64,000 nucleotides of DNA, from positions 124,001 to 188,000 of the forward strand of contig NZ_JACTVI010000006.1 in assembly GCF_014495685.1 (NCBI RefSeq). Reading direction: 5' to 3'. Below the pieces are notes generated by a model. The model saw only the letters and a program-made list of their open reading frames with translations, was not told the origin of the DNA and searched no databases. The position numbers and the translations under genes are program-made. The first letter of the stretch is position 1, and every line of letters begins with the position of its first letter. Positions 31,800-40,498 of this stretch are shown one piece after another. Origin of the DNA: Streptomyces sp. TRM68367. GTDB lineage: Bacteria > Actinomycetota > Actinomycetes > Streptomycetales > Streptomycetaceae.

Positions 31800-32135
31800 G
31801 TGGCAAGTGGCAACGCGATCCGAGGAAGCCGGGTCGGGGCGGGGCCGATGGGCGAGGCCGAGCGCGGCGAGTCCGCGCCGCGTCTGCGCATCTCCTTCTG
31901 GTGCTCCAACGGGCACGAGACACAGCCCAGCTTCGCCAGTGATGCGCAGGTCCCCGACACCTGGGACTGCCCGCGCTGCGGCTTTCCCGCCGGGCAGGAC
32001 CGGGACAACCCGCCGGACCCGCCCCGCACCGAGCCCTACAAGACGCACCTGGCGTATGTGCGGGAGCGCCGCAGCGATGCCGACGGCGAGGCGATCCTCG
32101 CCGAGGCGCTCGCCAAACTGCGGGGCGAGATCTAG
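31800..32135 (+). CDS. RbpA-family RNA polymerase-binding protein
   Basis: 111 residues. RbpA binds RNA polymerase and principal sigma factors and stabilises the open complex in actinobacteria. The zinc-type module is intact: Cys35-X3-His39 and Cys57-X2-Cys60 (WCSNGH, WDCPRCG). The sigma-interaction helix region YKTHLAYVRERRSDADGEAI corresponds to the family's HWDMLMERR segment. From memory, the well-studied S. coelicolor RbpA (SCO1421) has a different N-terminus and a longer C-terminus, so this looks like the second paralogue. The GTG start has GGGAG about 8 nt upstream. It ends at a terminator. Confidence 0.85.
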   Translation: MASGNAIRGSRVGAGPMGEAERGESAPRLRISFWCSNGHETQPSFASDAQVPDTWDCPRCGFPAGQDRDNPPDPPRTEPYKTHLAYVRERRSDADGEAILAEALAKLRGEI

Positions 32136-32143
32136 GAGTTGAA

Positions 32144-32173
32144 CCGGCCGGGCACCCGAGGGCGCCTGGCCGG
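32144..32173 (+). terminator. Terminator after the RbpA-family gene
   Basis: CCGGCCGGGCACC / GGCGCCTGGCCGG with one mismatch and one G-T pair, a 4-nt loop, then AGTTGTTTCT, a T-rich tail. Confidence 0.8.
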
Positions 32174-32225
32174 AGTTGTTTCTCCCCTGGCCGTCCTTCC
32201 GGCGGCCGGCTCTTCCGCGGACCGA

Positions 32226-32248
32226 TTGTCAGTGGTGCCCTCTACGGT
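32226..32248 (+). promoter_or_regulatory. RecA-NDp/PafBC-type promoter of the MFS exporter gene
   Basis: TTGTCAGTG, 8 nt (GTGCCCTC), TACGGT. It matches the RecA-independent damage-promoter consensus at every specified position and closely resembles the uvrA copy. The predicted start is near 32255, about 25 nt before the GTG. Confidence 0.75.
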
Positions 32249-32279
32249 TTGTGTATCGGGCGAACCGTGAGGGGGAGTT

Positions 32280-33548
32280 GTGGCGACGGTCGAGGCCGCG
32301 GGTGTGCGCGGGCCCGCGTGGCGCGGGGGTTTCGGACGGTTGTGGAGCGCCGCGGTGCTGTCCAGCTTCGGAGACGCGCTGCGTACGGCCGCGCTGCCGC
32401 TGCTGGCCGTGACGCTGACCGACGATCCGCTGCTCGTCGCCTGCGTCGCCGCCTGCGGCTATCTGCCCTGGCTGGTGTTCGGGCTGCTCGGCGGCGCCGT
32501 CGCCGACCGCGTGGACCAGCGGCGCGCGATGTGGACCGTGGATGCCGTACGCGGACTGCTGGTCGCCGGTTTCGCGGTGGCCGTCGCGCTCGGTCACGCC
32601 TCGATCGGCCTGCTGATCGCGCTGGCGTTCGCCCTCACCACCCTCCAGACACTGTTCGACAACGCCGCCACGGCCCTGCTGCCCTCCCTGGTGGACCGGG
32701 CGGCGCTCGGCAGCGCCAACGCGCGTCTGATGACCGGCCAGCGCGTCGCGGGCGGCCTGCTGGGCGGGCCCGTCGTGCCGCTGCTGCTGACCGCCGGGGC
32801 CGCCGCGCCCTTCGCGGCCGACGCCGTCACGTTCCTGGTGGCCGCCGCGCTGGTCGCCTCCCTGCGCGCCGGCGCGCCCGAGCGGAAGCCGAGACCGGCG
32901 GGCAGCACCCTGCGCCGGGAGATCGGCGAGGGCCTGCGCACCCTGGCCCGGGACCGGGTGCTGCGCGGGCTGTGCGCCGCCACGGCCCTGTGCAACATCG
33001 GCATGGGCGCCCTCATCGCCACGCTGGTGCTCCTCGTGACCGGCTGGCTGGACGCGGGCACCGCCGGATACGCGGCCGCCATGACCGCGTACACGGCCGG
33101 CAGCCTGGCCGGGGGAGCGGCCAATCGCCGGTTGGTGGCCCGCGTCGGTGCCGTCCGCGCGGTGCTCGTCGCCGGAGTCGCGCAGATCGCCGCGCTCCTC
33201 GTGATGGGCTCGGTGCGCAGCCTGGCCGCACTGGTGGCCGCGATGGCCGCCTTCGGGTTCATGGGGCTGGTGTGGAACGTCAACACCACGACGCTCATGC
33301 AGCAGCGCAGCCCCGCGGAGATGCTGGGCCGGGTCAGCTCCGCCTACCGGACGCTGGCGGTCGCCGGCGCGCCCCTGGGCGCACTGCTCGGCGGGACCGT
33401 CGCGACCGCCTGGGGCAGCAACAGCCCGGCGCTGCTCACCGCCGCCTTCTTCGTCCTGGCTGTCATCGCGCTGATACCCGTGCGCAAGCCGGACGTACCT
33501 GTCGTTGTACCGGACGACGGAGCTACGACAGCCCACGTCCACCGCTGA
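32280..33548 (+). CDS. MFS transporter, EntS/MFS_3-type exporter, predicted damage-inducible
   Basis: 422 residues with about 12 hydrophobic segments. It has the MFS loop motif GGAVADRVDQRRAMW near residue 75, and the LPSLVDRAALGSANARLMTG region typical of EntS/MFS_3 exporters (multidrug or siderophore efflux). The GTG at 32280 follows GGGGGAG. The promoter matches the one before uvrA, so expression is probably induced by DNA damage, suggesting export of a DNA-damaging compound or another damage-linked solute (inference). It is not in an obvious operon; pgi follows after 77 nt on the same strand. Confidence 0.85.
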   Translation: MATVEAAGVRGPAWRGGFGRLWSAAVLSSFGDALRTAALPLLAVTLTDDPLLVACVAACGYLPWLVFGLLGGAVADRVDQRRAMWTVDAVRGLLVAGFAVAVALGHASIGLLIALAFALTTLQTLFDNAATALLPSLVDRAALGSANARLMTGQRVAGGLLGGPVVPLLLTAGAAAPFAADAVTFLVAAALVASLRAGAPERKPRPAGSTLRREIGEGLRTLARDRVLRGLCAATALCNIGMGALIATLVLLVTGWLDAGTAGYAAAMTAYTAGSLAGGAANRRLVARVGAVRAVLVAGVAQIAALLVMGSVRSLAALVAAMAAFGFMGLVWNVNTTTLMQQRSPAEMLGRVSSAYRTLAVAGAPLGALLGGTVATAWGSNSPALLTAAFFVLAVIALIPVRKPDVPVVVPDDGATTAHVHR

Positions 33549-33625
33549 TCAATTAGGTTGGGACGGGCAGCGGGGCAAGGTACGCAGCAGCCACAGGCAG
33601 GCAAGGAAGAAGGCGGAAGTCCGAG

Positions 33626-35278
33626 ATGAACGCAGACGGCCGTACCAGGCTCAACCAGATGCCGGAGTGGACCGCTCTGGCCAAGCACCGTGCAGAGCTC
33701 GGCGAGGTGCAGCTGAGCGAGCTGTTCGCCGCCGACCCGGGCCGCGGCTCCGGGTACACGCTCACGGTCGGCGACCTGCACGTCGACTACTCCAAGCACC
33801 TGGTCACCGACGACACCCTGCGGCTGCTGCGCGAACTGGCCGCCGCCACCGGCGTCCTGGGCCTCGGGGCCGCCATGTTCCGCGGCGAGAAGATCAACAC
33901 CACCGAGAACCGCGCCGTGCTGCACACCGCGCTCAGGGCCCCGCGTGACGCCGTGATCGAGGTCGACGGGCAGAACGTCGTCCCCGCGGTGCACGCCGTC
34001 CTCGAGAAGATGGCCGACTTCGCGAACCGGGTGCGCTCCGGGGAGTGGACGGGCCACACCGGACAGCGCATCCGGAACGTCGTCAACGTCGGCATCGGCG
34101 GCTCCGACCTGGGCCCGGCGATGGCGTACGAGGCGCTGCGCGCCTACACCGACCGCTCGCTGACCTTCCGCTTCGTGTCGAACGTGGACGGCGCCGACCT
34201 GCACGAGGCCATCCGCGACCTGGACCCGGCCGAGACGCTGTTCATCATCGCCTCCAAGACCTTCACCACCATCGAGACGGTCACCAACGCCACCTCCGCG
34301 CGCACCTGGCTGCTGGAAACGCTCGGTGCCGAGGCCGCCGTCGCCAGGCACTTCGTGGCGCTGTCGACGAACGCCGAGAAGGTCGCCGAGTTCGGCATCG
34401 ACACGGCGAACATGTTCGAGTTCTGGGACTGGGTCGGCGGCCGGTACTCCTACGATTCGGCGGTCGGCCTGTCGCTGATGATCGCCATCGGCCCGGACGG
34501 CTTCCGGGAGATGCTCGACGGCTTCCGCCTCGTCGACGAGCACTTCCGTACCGCGCCCGCCGAGTCCAACGTGCCACTGCTGCTGGGCCTGTTGGGCATC
34601 TGGTACGGCAACTTCCACGGCGCGCAGTCGCACGCGGTGCTGCCGTACAGCCACTACCTGTCCAAGTTCGCCGCCTACCTCCAGCAGCTCGACATGGAGT
34701 CCAACGGCAAGTACGTCGGCCGGGACGGGCGTGAGGTGGAGTGGGAGACCGGGCCCATCGTGTGGGGCACGCCGGGCACCAACGGGCAGCACGCCTACTA
34801 CCAACTCATCCACCAGGGCACCAAGTTGATCCCGGCGGACTTCATCGGCTTCGCCCGGCCGGTGGACGAGCTGAGCGAGCAGCTCGGCGCCCAGCACGAC
34901 CTGCTGATGGCCAACTTCTTCGCGCAGACGCAGGCGCTGGCTTTCGGCAAGACGCCGGACGAGGTGCGGGCGGAGGGCGTGCGGGAGGAGCTGGTGCCGC
35001 ACAAGACGTTCAAGGGCAACCACCCGACGACCACGATCCTCGCGCGCGAACTGACCCCGTCCGTGCTCGGCCAGCTCGTCGCGCTCTACGAACACAAGGT
35101 GTTCGTCCAGGGCGCGGTCTGGAACATCGACTCCTTCGACCAGTGGGGCGTGGAGCTGGGCAAGGTCCTCGCCAAGCGCGTCGAGCCCGCCCTGACCGAG
35201 GGCGCCGAGGTCGAGGGCCTGGACGCGTCCACGAAGGCTCTGGTCGCCACGTACCGGGAGTTGCGCGGTCGGCAGTGA
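33626..35278 (+). CDS. pgi: Glucose-6-phosphate isomerase
   Basis: Interconverts glucose-6-phosphate and fructose-6-phosphate. The 550-residue length is normal for the bacterial dimer. [31 protein letters not shown], the PGI signature around [14 protein letters not shown], and [20 protein letters not shown] with active-site residues are visible. The ATG is preceded by purine-rich GAAGAAGGCGGAAG. It sits between the glycolytic cluster and the pentose-phosphate operon, at the branch point of the two pathways. A possible -10 TAGGTT lies at 33554. Confidence 0.97.
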   Translation: MNADGRTRLNQMPEWTALAKHRAELGEVQLSELFAADPGRGSGYTLTVGDLHVDYSKHLVTDDTLRLLRELAAATGVLGLGAAMFRGEKINTTENRAVLHTALRAPRDAVIEVDGQNVVPAVHAVLEKMADFANRVRSGEWTGHTGQRIRNVVNVGIGGSDLGPAMAYEALRAYTDRSLTFRFVSNVDGADLHEAIRDLDPAETLFIIASKTFTTIETVTNATSARTWLLETLGAEAAVARHFVALSTNAEKVAEFGIDTANMFEFWDWVGGRYSYDSAVGLSLMIAIGPDGFREMLDGFRLVDEHFRTAPAESNVPLLLGLLGIWYGNFHGAQSHAVLPYSHYLSKFAAYLQQLDMESNGKYVGRDGREVEWETGPIVWGTPGTNGQHAYYQLIHQGTKLIPADFIGFARPVDELSEQLGAQHDLLMANFFAQTQALAFGKTPDEVRAEGVREELVPHKTFKGNHPTTTILARELTPSVLGQLVALYEHKVFVQGAVWNIDSFDQWGVELGKVLAKRVEPALTEGAEVEGLDASTKALVATYRELRGRQ

Positions 35279-35340
35279 CCCACGGGTGGGAGGTGGATGG
35301 CGCGCGCCCGTCCGCTTCCCACGGCAGCCCGGCGGCTCTT

Positions 35341-35371
35341 TTGACCTTCGAGTCGCTTGAAGGCCCACAAT
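35341..35371 (+). promoter_or_regulatory. MerR-type promoter/operator of the MerR-clamp gene
   Basis: TTGACC, a 19-nt spacer and CACAAT. The spacer holds a dyad CCTTC-N9-GAAGG (35345-35363). An overlong 19-nt spacer with an internal dyad is the signature of MerR-regulated promoters. The -10 ends 7 nt before the ATG, so the mRNA should be leaderless. Confidence 0.7.
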
Positions 35372-35378
35372 CGCCGGC

Positions 35379-36461
35379 ATGGACTACGACACCGACGGGC
35401 TGATGAGCATCGGGGCGTTCGCGCGCCGGGTGAGGCTGGCACCGAGCGCGCTGCGCTTCTACGACGACTGCGAGGTGCTGCGCCCCGCCCACGTGGACGA
35501 CGGCACCGGCTACCGGTGCTACGCCCCCGAGCAGGAGGCCCGCGCGGTGCTGGTACGGCGGCTGCGCGAGACCGGAGTGCCGCTCGGCGAGGCCGGCGTG
35601 GTGCTGGACGGCAGCCCCGAGGACGCCCGTGCCGCGCTGCGGGAGTACGCCGGGAAGGCCCGGGAGAGCGCGGCGTCGGCGCAGGCGGTGATCGAGGAGA
35701 TCCTGCGCGAGCTGCTGGACTGCGAGCCACGGACCGGGGCGTGGCTCGGCGGTGCGGAGCTGGCCGGTGCCGTGCGGCAGGTCGCGCCCGCGGCGGCCGG
35801 TGCGGCCGTACGGGAGGAGTTCCCCGCGCTGGGCTGCGTGCTGATCGAGATCGACCATCAGGAAGTGCGGCTGGTGGCCACGGACCGCTACCGGCTGGCA
35901 GTCCGGGCGCTGCGGCCCTTGCGCGTCGAGGGCGAGCCGTGCCGCGCCCTGATCGACGTCACGGAGCTGACGGAGGCCGCGGCCTGGGCGCTGCGCCGTC
36001 CCGAGGTCGGCATCGAGGTGGACGGACGGGGCGCGCGGCTGACCGGCGACTCGGGGTCACTCCCTCTGCCCGCCGTCGAGGAGGAGTTCCCCGACTACCA
36101 GCTGCTCCTCGACGACCTGCCGGTCATCCGGCACCGCGTCATCACCGACCGGGCGGCCCTGCGCACCGTCCTGACCGCCGCGCGGCACAGCGGGCCGGTC
36201 ACGCTGCACGCCGACGGGCAGCGGCTGGACGTGGCCTTCCGAGGCGCGGCCCCGACCACGCTCACCGCCGTCCGCACCGGAGCGCCGGTACGCATCGCCT
36301 TCGACCCGGACGTCCTGCTGGCGGCGGTCGACGCCGGTGTCGGCCCCGACGTGCTGCTGGAGATCTCGACACCGGACCGGCCGGTGGTCGTCCGCTCCGC
36401 GGACCAGGGCAGCTTCACGACACTGGCGATGCCGGCCCAGGACACCGGCGCCCCTGTGTGA
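35379..36461 (+). CDS. MerR-family regulator fused to DNA polymerase III beta-clamp-like domains
   Basis: 360 residues. Residues ~8-75 are a MerR winged HTH (MSIGAFARRVRLAPSALRFYD, TGYRCYAPEQ), followed by a dimerisation helix to ~115. The rest matches domains 2 and 3 of the DnaN sliding clamp: EVRLVATDRYRLAVRAL (~165), EEFPDYQLLLD (~230), VRIAFDPDVLLAAVDAG (~305) and PDRPVVVRSADQGSFTTLAM at the C-terminus. The first clamp domain is replaced by the MerR part. No ribosome site precedes the ATG, consistent with a leaderless start from the adjacent MerR-type promoter. It is probably autoregulated. What the clamp-like part senses is unknown. Confidence 0.85.
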   Translation: MDYDTDGLMSIGAFARRVRLAPSALRFYDDCEVLRPAHVDDGTGYRCYAPEQEARAVLVRRLRETGVPLGEAGVVLDGSPEDARAALREYAGKARESAASAQAVIEEILRELLDCEPRTGAWLGGAELAGAVRQVAPAAAGAAVREEFPALGCVLIEIDHQEVRLVATDRYRLAVRALRPLRVEGEPCRALIDVTELTEAAAWALRRPEVGIEVDGRGARLTGDSGSLPLPAVEEEFPDYQLLLDDLPVIRHRVITDRAALRTVLTAARHSGPVTLHADGQRLDVAFRGAAPTTLTAVRTGAPVRIAFDPDVLLAAVDAGVGPDVLLEISTPDRPVVVRSADQGSFTTLAMPAQDTGAPV

Positions 36462-36509
36462 CAGCCGCACCACCGACCACAAATCGATGAATCGAGAAAG
36501 CCGTACCCA

Positions 36510-36947
36510 ATGGACCCGACCAACCCTGTCCGCAGGCTCTGCTCCGACGGCATGCGGGCCGAGGCCGACGGCCGGACCGCCGACGCCCGCGCCCTCTTCC
36601 AGCAGGCGTGGGACAGCGCCACCGACGACTACGAGGCGTGCGTCGCCGCCCACTACCTCGCCCGCCACCAGGCCACACTCGAGCAGACCCTGCGCTGGAA
36701 CCGGGAGAGCCTGGACCGCGCGGACCGGGTGGGCGACGAACGGGTCACCGGCTGCTACGCCTCCCTGCACGTGAACATGGCCACCGCATACACGGCTCTC
36801 GGCGACCACGACCGGGCGCGCGAGCACTGCGAGCGGGCCGCCGCGCGCCTCGATGACGTGCCGCCCGGACCGTACGCCGACGCGATCCGGTCCGCGATCG
36901 CCGAAGGGCTGCACGGCGAGGGGCGGCGAAGGGGAGGAAGTCCCACC
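36510..36947 (+). CDS. TPR-like hypothetical protein lacking a stop codon in place
   Basis: About 140 coding residues, helical and TPR-like: ADGRTADARALFQQAWDSAT, then ACVAAHYLARHQATLEQTLR, and YASLHVNMATAYTALGDHDR. It begins 48 nt after the MerR-clamp gene, with GAGAAAG upstream, and is likely co-transcribed with it. Coding character ends near SAIAEGLHGEG, but no in-frame stop is present; the frame runs through the terminator at 36920-36957 and on, antisense to pgl and opcA, to 38459. The given end is therefore arbitrary. The stop may have been lost by mutation. Confidence 0.6.
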
Positions 36948-36957
36948 TCGCCGCCCC
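36920..36957. terminator. Terminator between the TPR-like gene and pgl
   Basis: Perfect 10-bp stem GGGGCGGCGA / TCGCCGCCCC between convergent genes. The plus-strand TPR-like frame passes through it. Confidence 0.75.
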
Positions 36958-36989
36958 GGGTCGCGCCATGGCGGACTGGCCGCTCGGGC

Positions 36990-37775
36990 TTATGCCAGTG
37001 CCGGCGGGTACAGGGACCGCGGGAGCTGGGAGGCTGCCGCCGCGTCCAGGAGCCACAGGGTGCGGGAGCGGCCGTAGGCGCCCGCGGCCGGGGCCTGGAT
37101 CTCGCCCGCGCCCGAGAGGGCGATCGCCACGGCCTTCGCCTTGTCCTCGCCGGCCGCCAGGAGCCACACCTCGCGGGCCGCGCGGATCGCGGGCAGCGTG
37201 AGGGTCACCCGGGTCGGCGGCGGCTTGGGCGCGCCATGGACGCCGACCACCGTCCGCTCCGTCTCCCGGACCGCCGGAAGCTCCGGGAACAGCGAGGCCA
37301 CGTGCGTGTCCGGGCCCACGCCCAGCATCAGGACGTCGAACACCGGGACGGGGCCGTGGTTCTCGGGGCCCGCCGCCCGGGCCAGCACCTCCGCGTAGGC
37401 GGCGGCCGCCGCGTCCACGTCGGTGCCGTGCGGGCCGTCCGAAGCGGGCATGGCGTGCACGCGCTCCGGGGCCAGCGGTACGTCGTCCAGCAGGGCCTCG
37501 CACGCCTGGGTGACGTTGCGCTCCGGGTCGCCCTCGGGCAGGAACCGCTCGTCACCCCACCACAGGTCCAGCCGGCCCCAGTCGACGGCGTCCCGGGCCG
37601 GGGCCGCCGCCAGCGCCGCCAGCAAGGCGTTGCCGTTGCGGCCGCCGGTCAGCACGACCGACGCCGAGCCGCGGGACGTCTGCGCGTCCACGATCTTCGT
37701 GATCAGCCGTGCCGCCGCGGCCTGCGCCATCAGCTCCTTGTCGCGGTGCACGACCAGCTGCGGTGCCGTGGTCAT
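36990..37775 (-). CDS. pgl: 6-phosphogluconolactonase
   Basis: Hydrolyses 6-phosphogluconolactone in the oxidative pentose-phosphate pathway. 261 residues with SVVLTGGRNGNALLAALA, DLWWGDERFLPEGDPERN and VLMLGVGPDTHVASLFPELP, the last being the DevB/Pgl active-site block (usual form GxGxDGHxASLFP; here Asp-Thr-His). It is the last gene of the tkt-tal-zwf-opcA-pgl operon, with its ATG overlapping the opcA stop by 1 nt. It converges on the TPR-like gene. Confidence 0.95.
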   Translation of the reverse strand: MTTAPQLVVHRDKELMAQAAAARLITKIVDAQTSRGSASVVLTGGRNGNALLAALAAAPARDAVDWGRLDLWWGDERFLPEGDPERNVTQACEALLDDVPLAPERVHAMPASDGPHGTDVDAAAAAYAEVLARAAGPENHGPVPVFDVLMLGVGPDTHVASLFPELPAVRETERTVVGVHGAPKPPPTRVTLTLPAIRAAREVWLLAAGEDKAKAVAIALSGAGEIQAPAAGAYGRSRTLWLLDAAAASQLPRSLYPPALA

Positions 37776-38959
37776 CAGGGGGCCGCCTTCTTGACCGGGG
37801 GCATCTGCGCGGGGGACGGCCGGTCGCCCTCACCGTCGTCCGAGGAGCCCGATGAACCAGGTGAGCCTGACGTACTCGTACTCGACTTACTCGAAGCGCC
37901 CGGCGCACTCGAGGCATCCACCGACCGCGACGAGGACGCAGGCGGCAGCGCCGGTGCCGACACCCGGGCCGGCTCCGAACCCCGGGCCGGCTCGGCAGCG
38001 AGGGCAGGCGCGGTCGGCGGTGTGACCGGCGCCATCCCGCCCAGCCGGTCCACCCCGAACCGCAGCGCCGACGCGTACGTGTCGTCCGGATCCAGTCGCC
38101 GCAGCTCCTCCGCGATCAGGTCGGCGGTCTCACGCCGCTTGAGCGCCACCGCCCGGTCCGGCTGCCCGTCCAGCGACAGCGTGGCCATCGCCCCGTCCGG
38201 CCGGTTCAGCGTGATCGGACCGCAGGTCGTTTCCATCCGCACCTCGGTCAGCCCGGGACCGGCGGAGACCCCGCGCCGCACGTGCACATGGAGCCGGTCG
38301 GCGAGCCACATGGCCAGCAGCTCGACGCTCGGATTGTGCTCCTCGCCGGTCACCGCGACGGAGATGACCTCGCAGGTGACCTGGTCCAGGGCGGCGGCCA
38401 GCATCGAGCGCCACGGCGTTATCCGGGCCCACGCCAGGTCGGTGTCGCCCGGCTGGTAGCTGCCGGCCCGGGCCCGCAGCTCCTCGACGGGCTTCTCCGC
38501 CGAGTAGCTGTCGGTGACCCGGCGCTGGGCCAGCGCGCCCAGCGGGTCCTTGGCCGGGTCCAGCGGGGCGTTCACCGGCCACCACACCACCACCGGCGCG
38601 TCCGGCAGCAGCAGCGGCAGCACGACCGACTGGGCGTGGTTCACCACCTCGCCGTACAGGCGCAGCACGACCGTCTCGCCGGTGCCCGCGTCCGCGCCGA
38701 CCCGCACCTCGGCGTCCAGGCGGGACTGCGTCCGGTCGCGCGGGGTGCGCGAGACGCGCCGGATGACCACGAGCGTGCGCGAGGGGTGCTCGTGCGAGGC
38801 GTCGCTCGCGGCCTTCAGCGCGTCGTAGGCGTTCTCCTCGTCCGTCACGATGACCAGCGTGAGCACCATGCCGACGGCGGGCGTGCCGATGGCGCGGCGG
38901 CCCTGCACCAGTGCCTTGTTGATCTTGCTGGCCGTGGTGTCCGTGAGGTCTATCTTCAT
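37775..38959 (-). CDS. opcA: Glucose-6-phosphate dehydrogenase assembly protein OpcA
   Basis: OpcA is required for assembly or activity of Zwf in actinobacteria and cyanobacteria. The 394 residues include the conserved core: GRRAIGTPAVGMVLTLVIVT at the N-terminus, VVVWWPVNAPLDPAKDPLG (~125-143) and DLAWARITPWRSMLAAALDQ (~190). The last ~75 residues are a Ser/Pro/Ala-rich low-complexity tail (SKSSTSTSGSPGSSGSSDDG) not part of the family core. The ATG overlaps the zwf stop by 4 nt, so the partners are made together. Confidence 0.95.
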   Translation of the reverse strand: MKIDLTDTTASKINKALVQGRRAIGTPAVGMVLTLVIVTDEENAYDALKAASDASHEHPSRTLVVIRRVSRTPRDRTQSRLDAEVRVGADAGTGETVVLRLYGEVVNHAQSVVLPLLLPDAPVVVWWPVNAPLDPAKDPLGALAQRRVTDSYSAEKPVEELRARAGSYQPGDTDLAWARITPWRSMLAAALDQVTCEVISVAVTGEEHNPSVELLAMWLADRLHVHVRRGVSAGPGLTEVRMETTCGPITLNRPDGAMATLSLDGQPDRAVALKRRETADLIAEELRRLDPDDTYASALRFGVDRLGGMAPVTPPTAPALAAEPARGSEPARVSAPALPPASSSRSVDASSAPGASSKSSTSTSGSPGSSGSSDDGEGDRPSPAQMPPVKKAAP

Positions 38960-40494
38960 GGCCGGCGCCAGCTCCGTCCGTCTCGCTCGAGCATTTCGTC
39001 CGCCTCGACGGGTCCCCAGGTACCGGCCGGGTACTGGGCAGGCGTGCCGTTCTTGTCCCAGTACTCCTCGATCGGGTCGAGGATCTTCCAGGACAGCTCG
39101 ACCTCCTCGGTGCGCGGGAAGAGGTTGGCGTCGCCGAGCAGGACGTCCAGGATCAGGCGCTCGTACGCCTCCGGGCTGGTCTCCGTGAACGACTCGCCGT
39201 AGGCGAAGTCCATGGACACGTCCCGGATCTCCATCGACGTGCCCGGCACCTTCGAGCCGAACCGGACCGTGACGCCCTCGTCGGGCTGGACGCGGATGAC
39301 GATCGCGTTCTGCCCCAGTTCCTCGGTGGCCGTCGTGTCGAAGGGGGAGTGCGGAGCCCGCTGGAAGACGACCGCGATCTCCGTCACCCGGCGGCCCAGC
39401 CGCTTGCCGGTGCGCAGACAGAACGGCACACCCGCCCAGCGCCGGTTGTCGACCTCCAGCTTGATCGCGGCGTACGTGTCGGTCTTCGAGGCCGCGTCGA
39501 TGCCCTCTTCCTCCAGGTAACCGACCGCCTTCTCGCCGCCCTGCCAGCCGGCCGCGTACTGCCCGCGCACGGTGTCCCGGCCCAGGTCCTTCGGCAGCCG
39601 TACCGCGCCGAGCACCTTGGTCTTCTCCGCGGCAAGCGCGTCCGCGTCGAAGGAGGACGGCTCCTCCATGGCGGTGAGCGCCATCAGCTGGAGGAGGTGG
39701 TTCTGGATGACGTCGCGCGCGGCGCCGATGCCGTCGTAGTAGCCGGCCCGGCCGCCGATGCCGATGTCCTCGGCCATGGTGATCTGCACGTGGTCCACGA
39801 AGGACCGGTTCCAGATCGGCTCGAACATCTGGTTGGCGAAGCGCAGCGCCAGGATGTTCTGGACGGTCTCCTTGCCCAGGTAGTGGTCGATGCGGAAGAC
39901 CTGGTCGGGGGCGAAGACCTCTTCGACGGTCGCGTTGAGCTCCTCGGCCGACTTCAGGTCGTGGCCGAACGGCTTCTCGATCACCGCACGGCGCCAGGAG
40001 CCCCTCGTCTGGTCTGCCAGCCCGTGTTTCTTCAGCTGCTGGATGACCACCGGGAAGGAACGCGGCGGCACGGACAGGTAGAAGGCGAAGTTGCCGCCCG
40101 TGCCCTGCGCCTTGTCCAGTTCCTCGATGGTGCCGCGCAGCCGCTCGAAGGCGTCGTCGTCGTCGAAGGTACCCTGCACGAAGCGCATGCCCTGGATGAG
40201 CTGCTGCCAGACCTCCTCGCGGAAGGGCGTGCGGGCGTGGGCCTTGACGGCGTCGTGGACCTCGGCGGCGAAGTCCTCGTTCTCCCACTCGCGGCGGGCG
40301 AAGCCGACCAGCGAGAAGCCCGGCGGCAGCAGACCCCGGTTGGCGAGGTCGTACACCGCGGGCATCAGCTTCTTGCGTGACAGGTCGCCCGTGACCCCGA
40401 AGATGACCAGGCCCGACGGCCCCGCGATGCGCGGGAGCCGTCGGTCGGCAGGGTCACGGAGTGGGTTCGCTCCGGATCCGGAAAGGGGAGGCAA
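38956..40494 (-). CDS. zwf: Glucose-6-phosphate 1-dehydrogenase
   Basis: Oxidises glucose-6-phosphate with NADP+; first step of the pentose-phosphate pathway. 512 residues. The nucleotide motif is LVIFGVTGDLSRKKLMPAVY (~29-48) and the active site is RIDHYLGKETVQNI (~200). The start is TTG at 40494: GGAGG lies about 10 nt upstream, at the end of tal, and the conserved GANPLRD...RRLPRIAGPSG block lies upstream of any later start. It is in an operon between tal and opcA. Confidence 0.96.
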   Translation of the reverse strand: MPPLSGSGANPLRDPADRRLPRIAGPSGLVIFGVTGDLSRKKLMPAVYDLANRGLLPPGFSLVGFARREWENEDFAAEVHDAVKAHARTPFREEVWQQLIQGMRFVQGTFDDDDAFERLRGTIEELDKAQGTGGNFAFYLSVPPRSFPVVIQQLKKHGLADQTRGSWRRAVIEKPFGHDLKSAEELNATVEEVFAPDQVFRIDHYLGKETVQNILALRFANQMFEPIWNRSFVDHVQITMAEDIGIGGRAGYYDGIGAARDVIQNHLLQLMALTAMEEPSSFDADALAAEKTKVLGAVRLPKDLGRDTVRGQYAAGWQGGEKAVGYLEEEGIDAASKTDTYAAIKLEVDNRRWAGVPFCLRTGKRLGRRVTEIAVVFQRAPHSPFDTTATEELGQNAIVIRVQPDEGVTVRFGSKVPGTSMEIRDVSMDFAYGESFTETSPEAYERLILDVLLGDANLFPRTEEVELSWKILDPIEEYWDKNGTPAQYPAGTWGPVEADEMLERDGRSWRRP

Positions 40495-40498
40495 GGCT

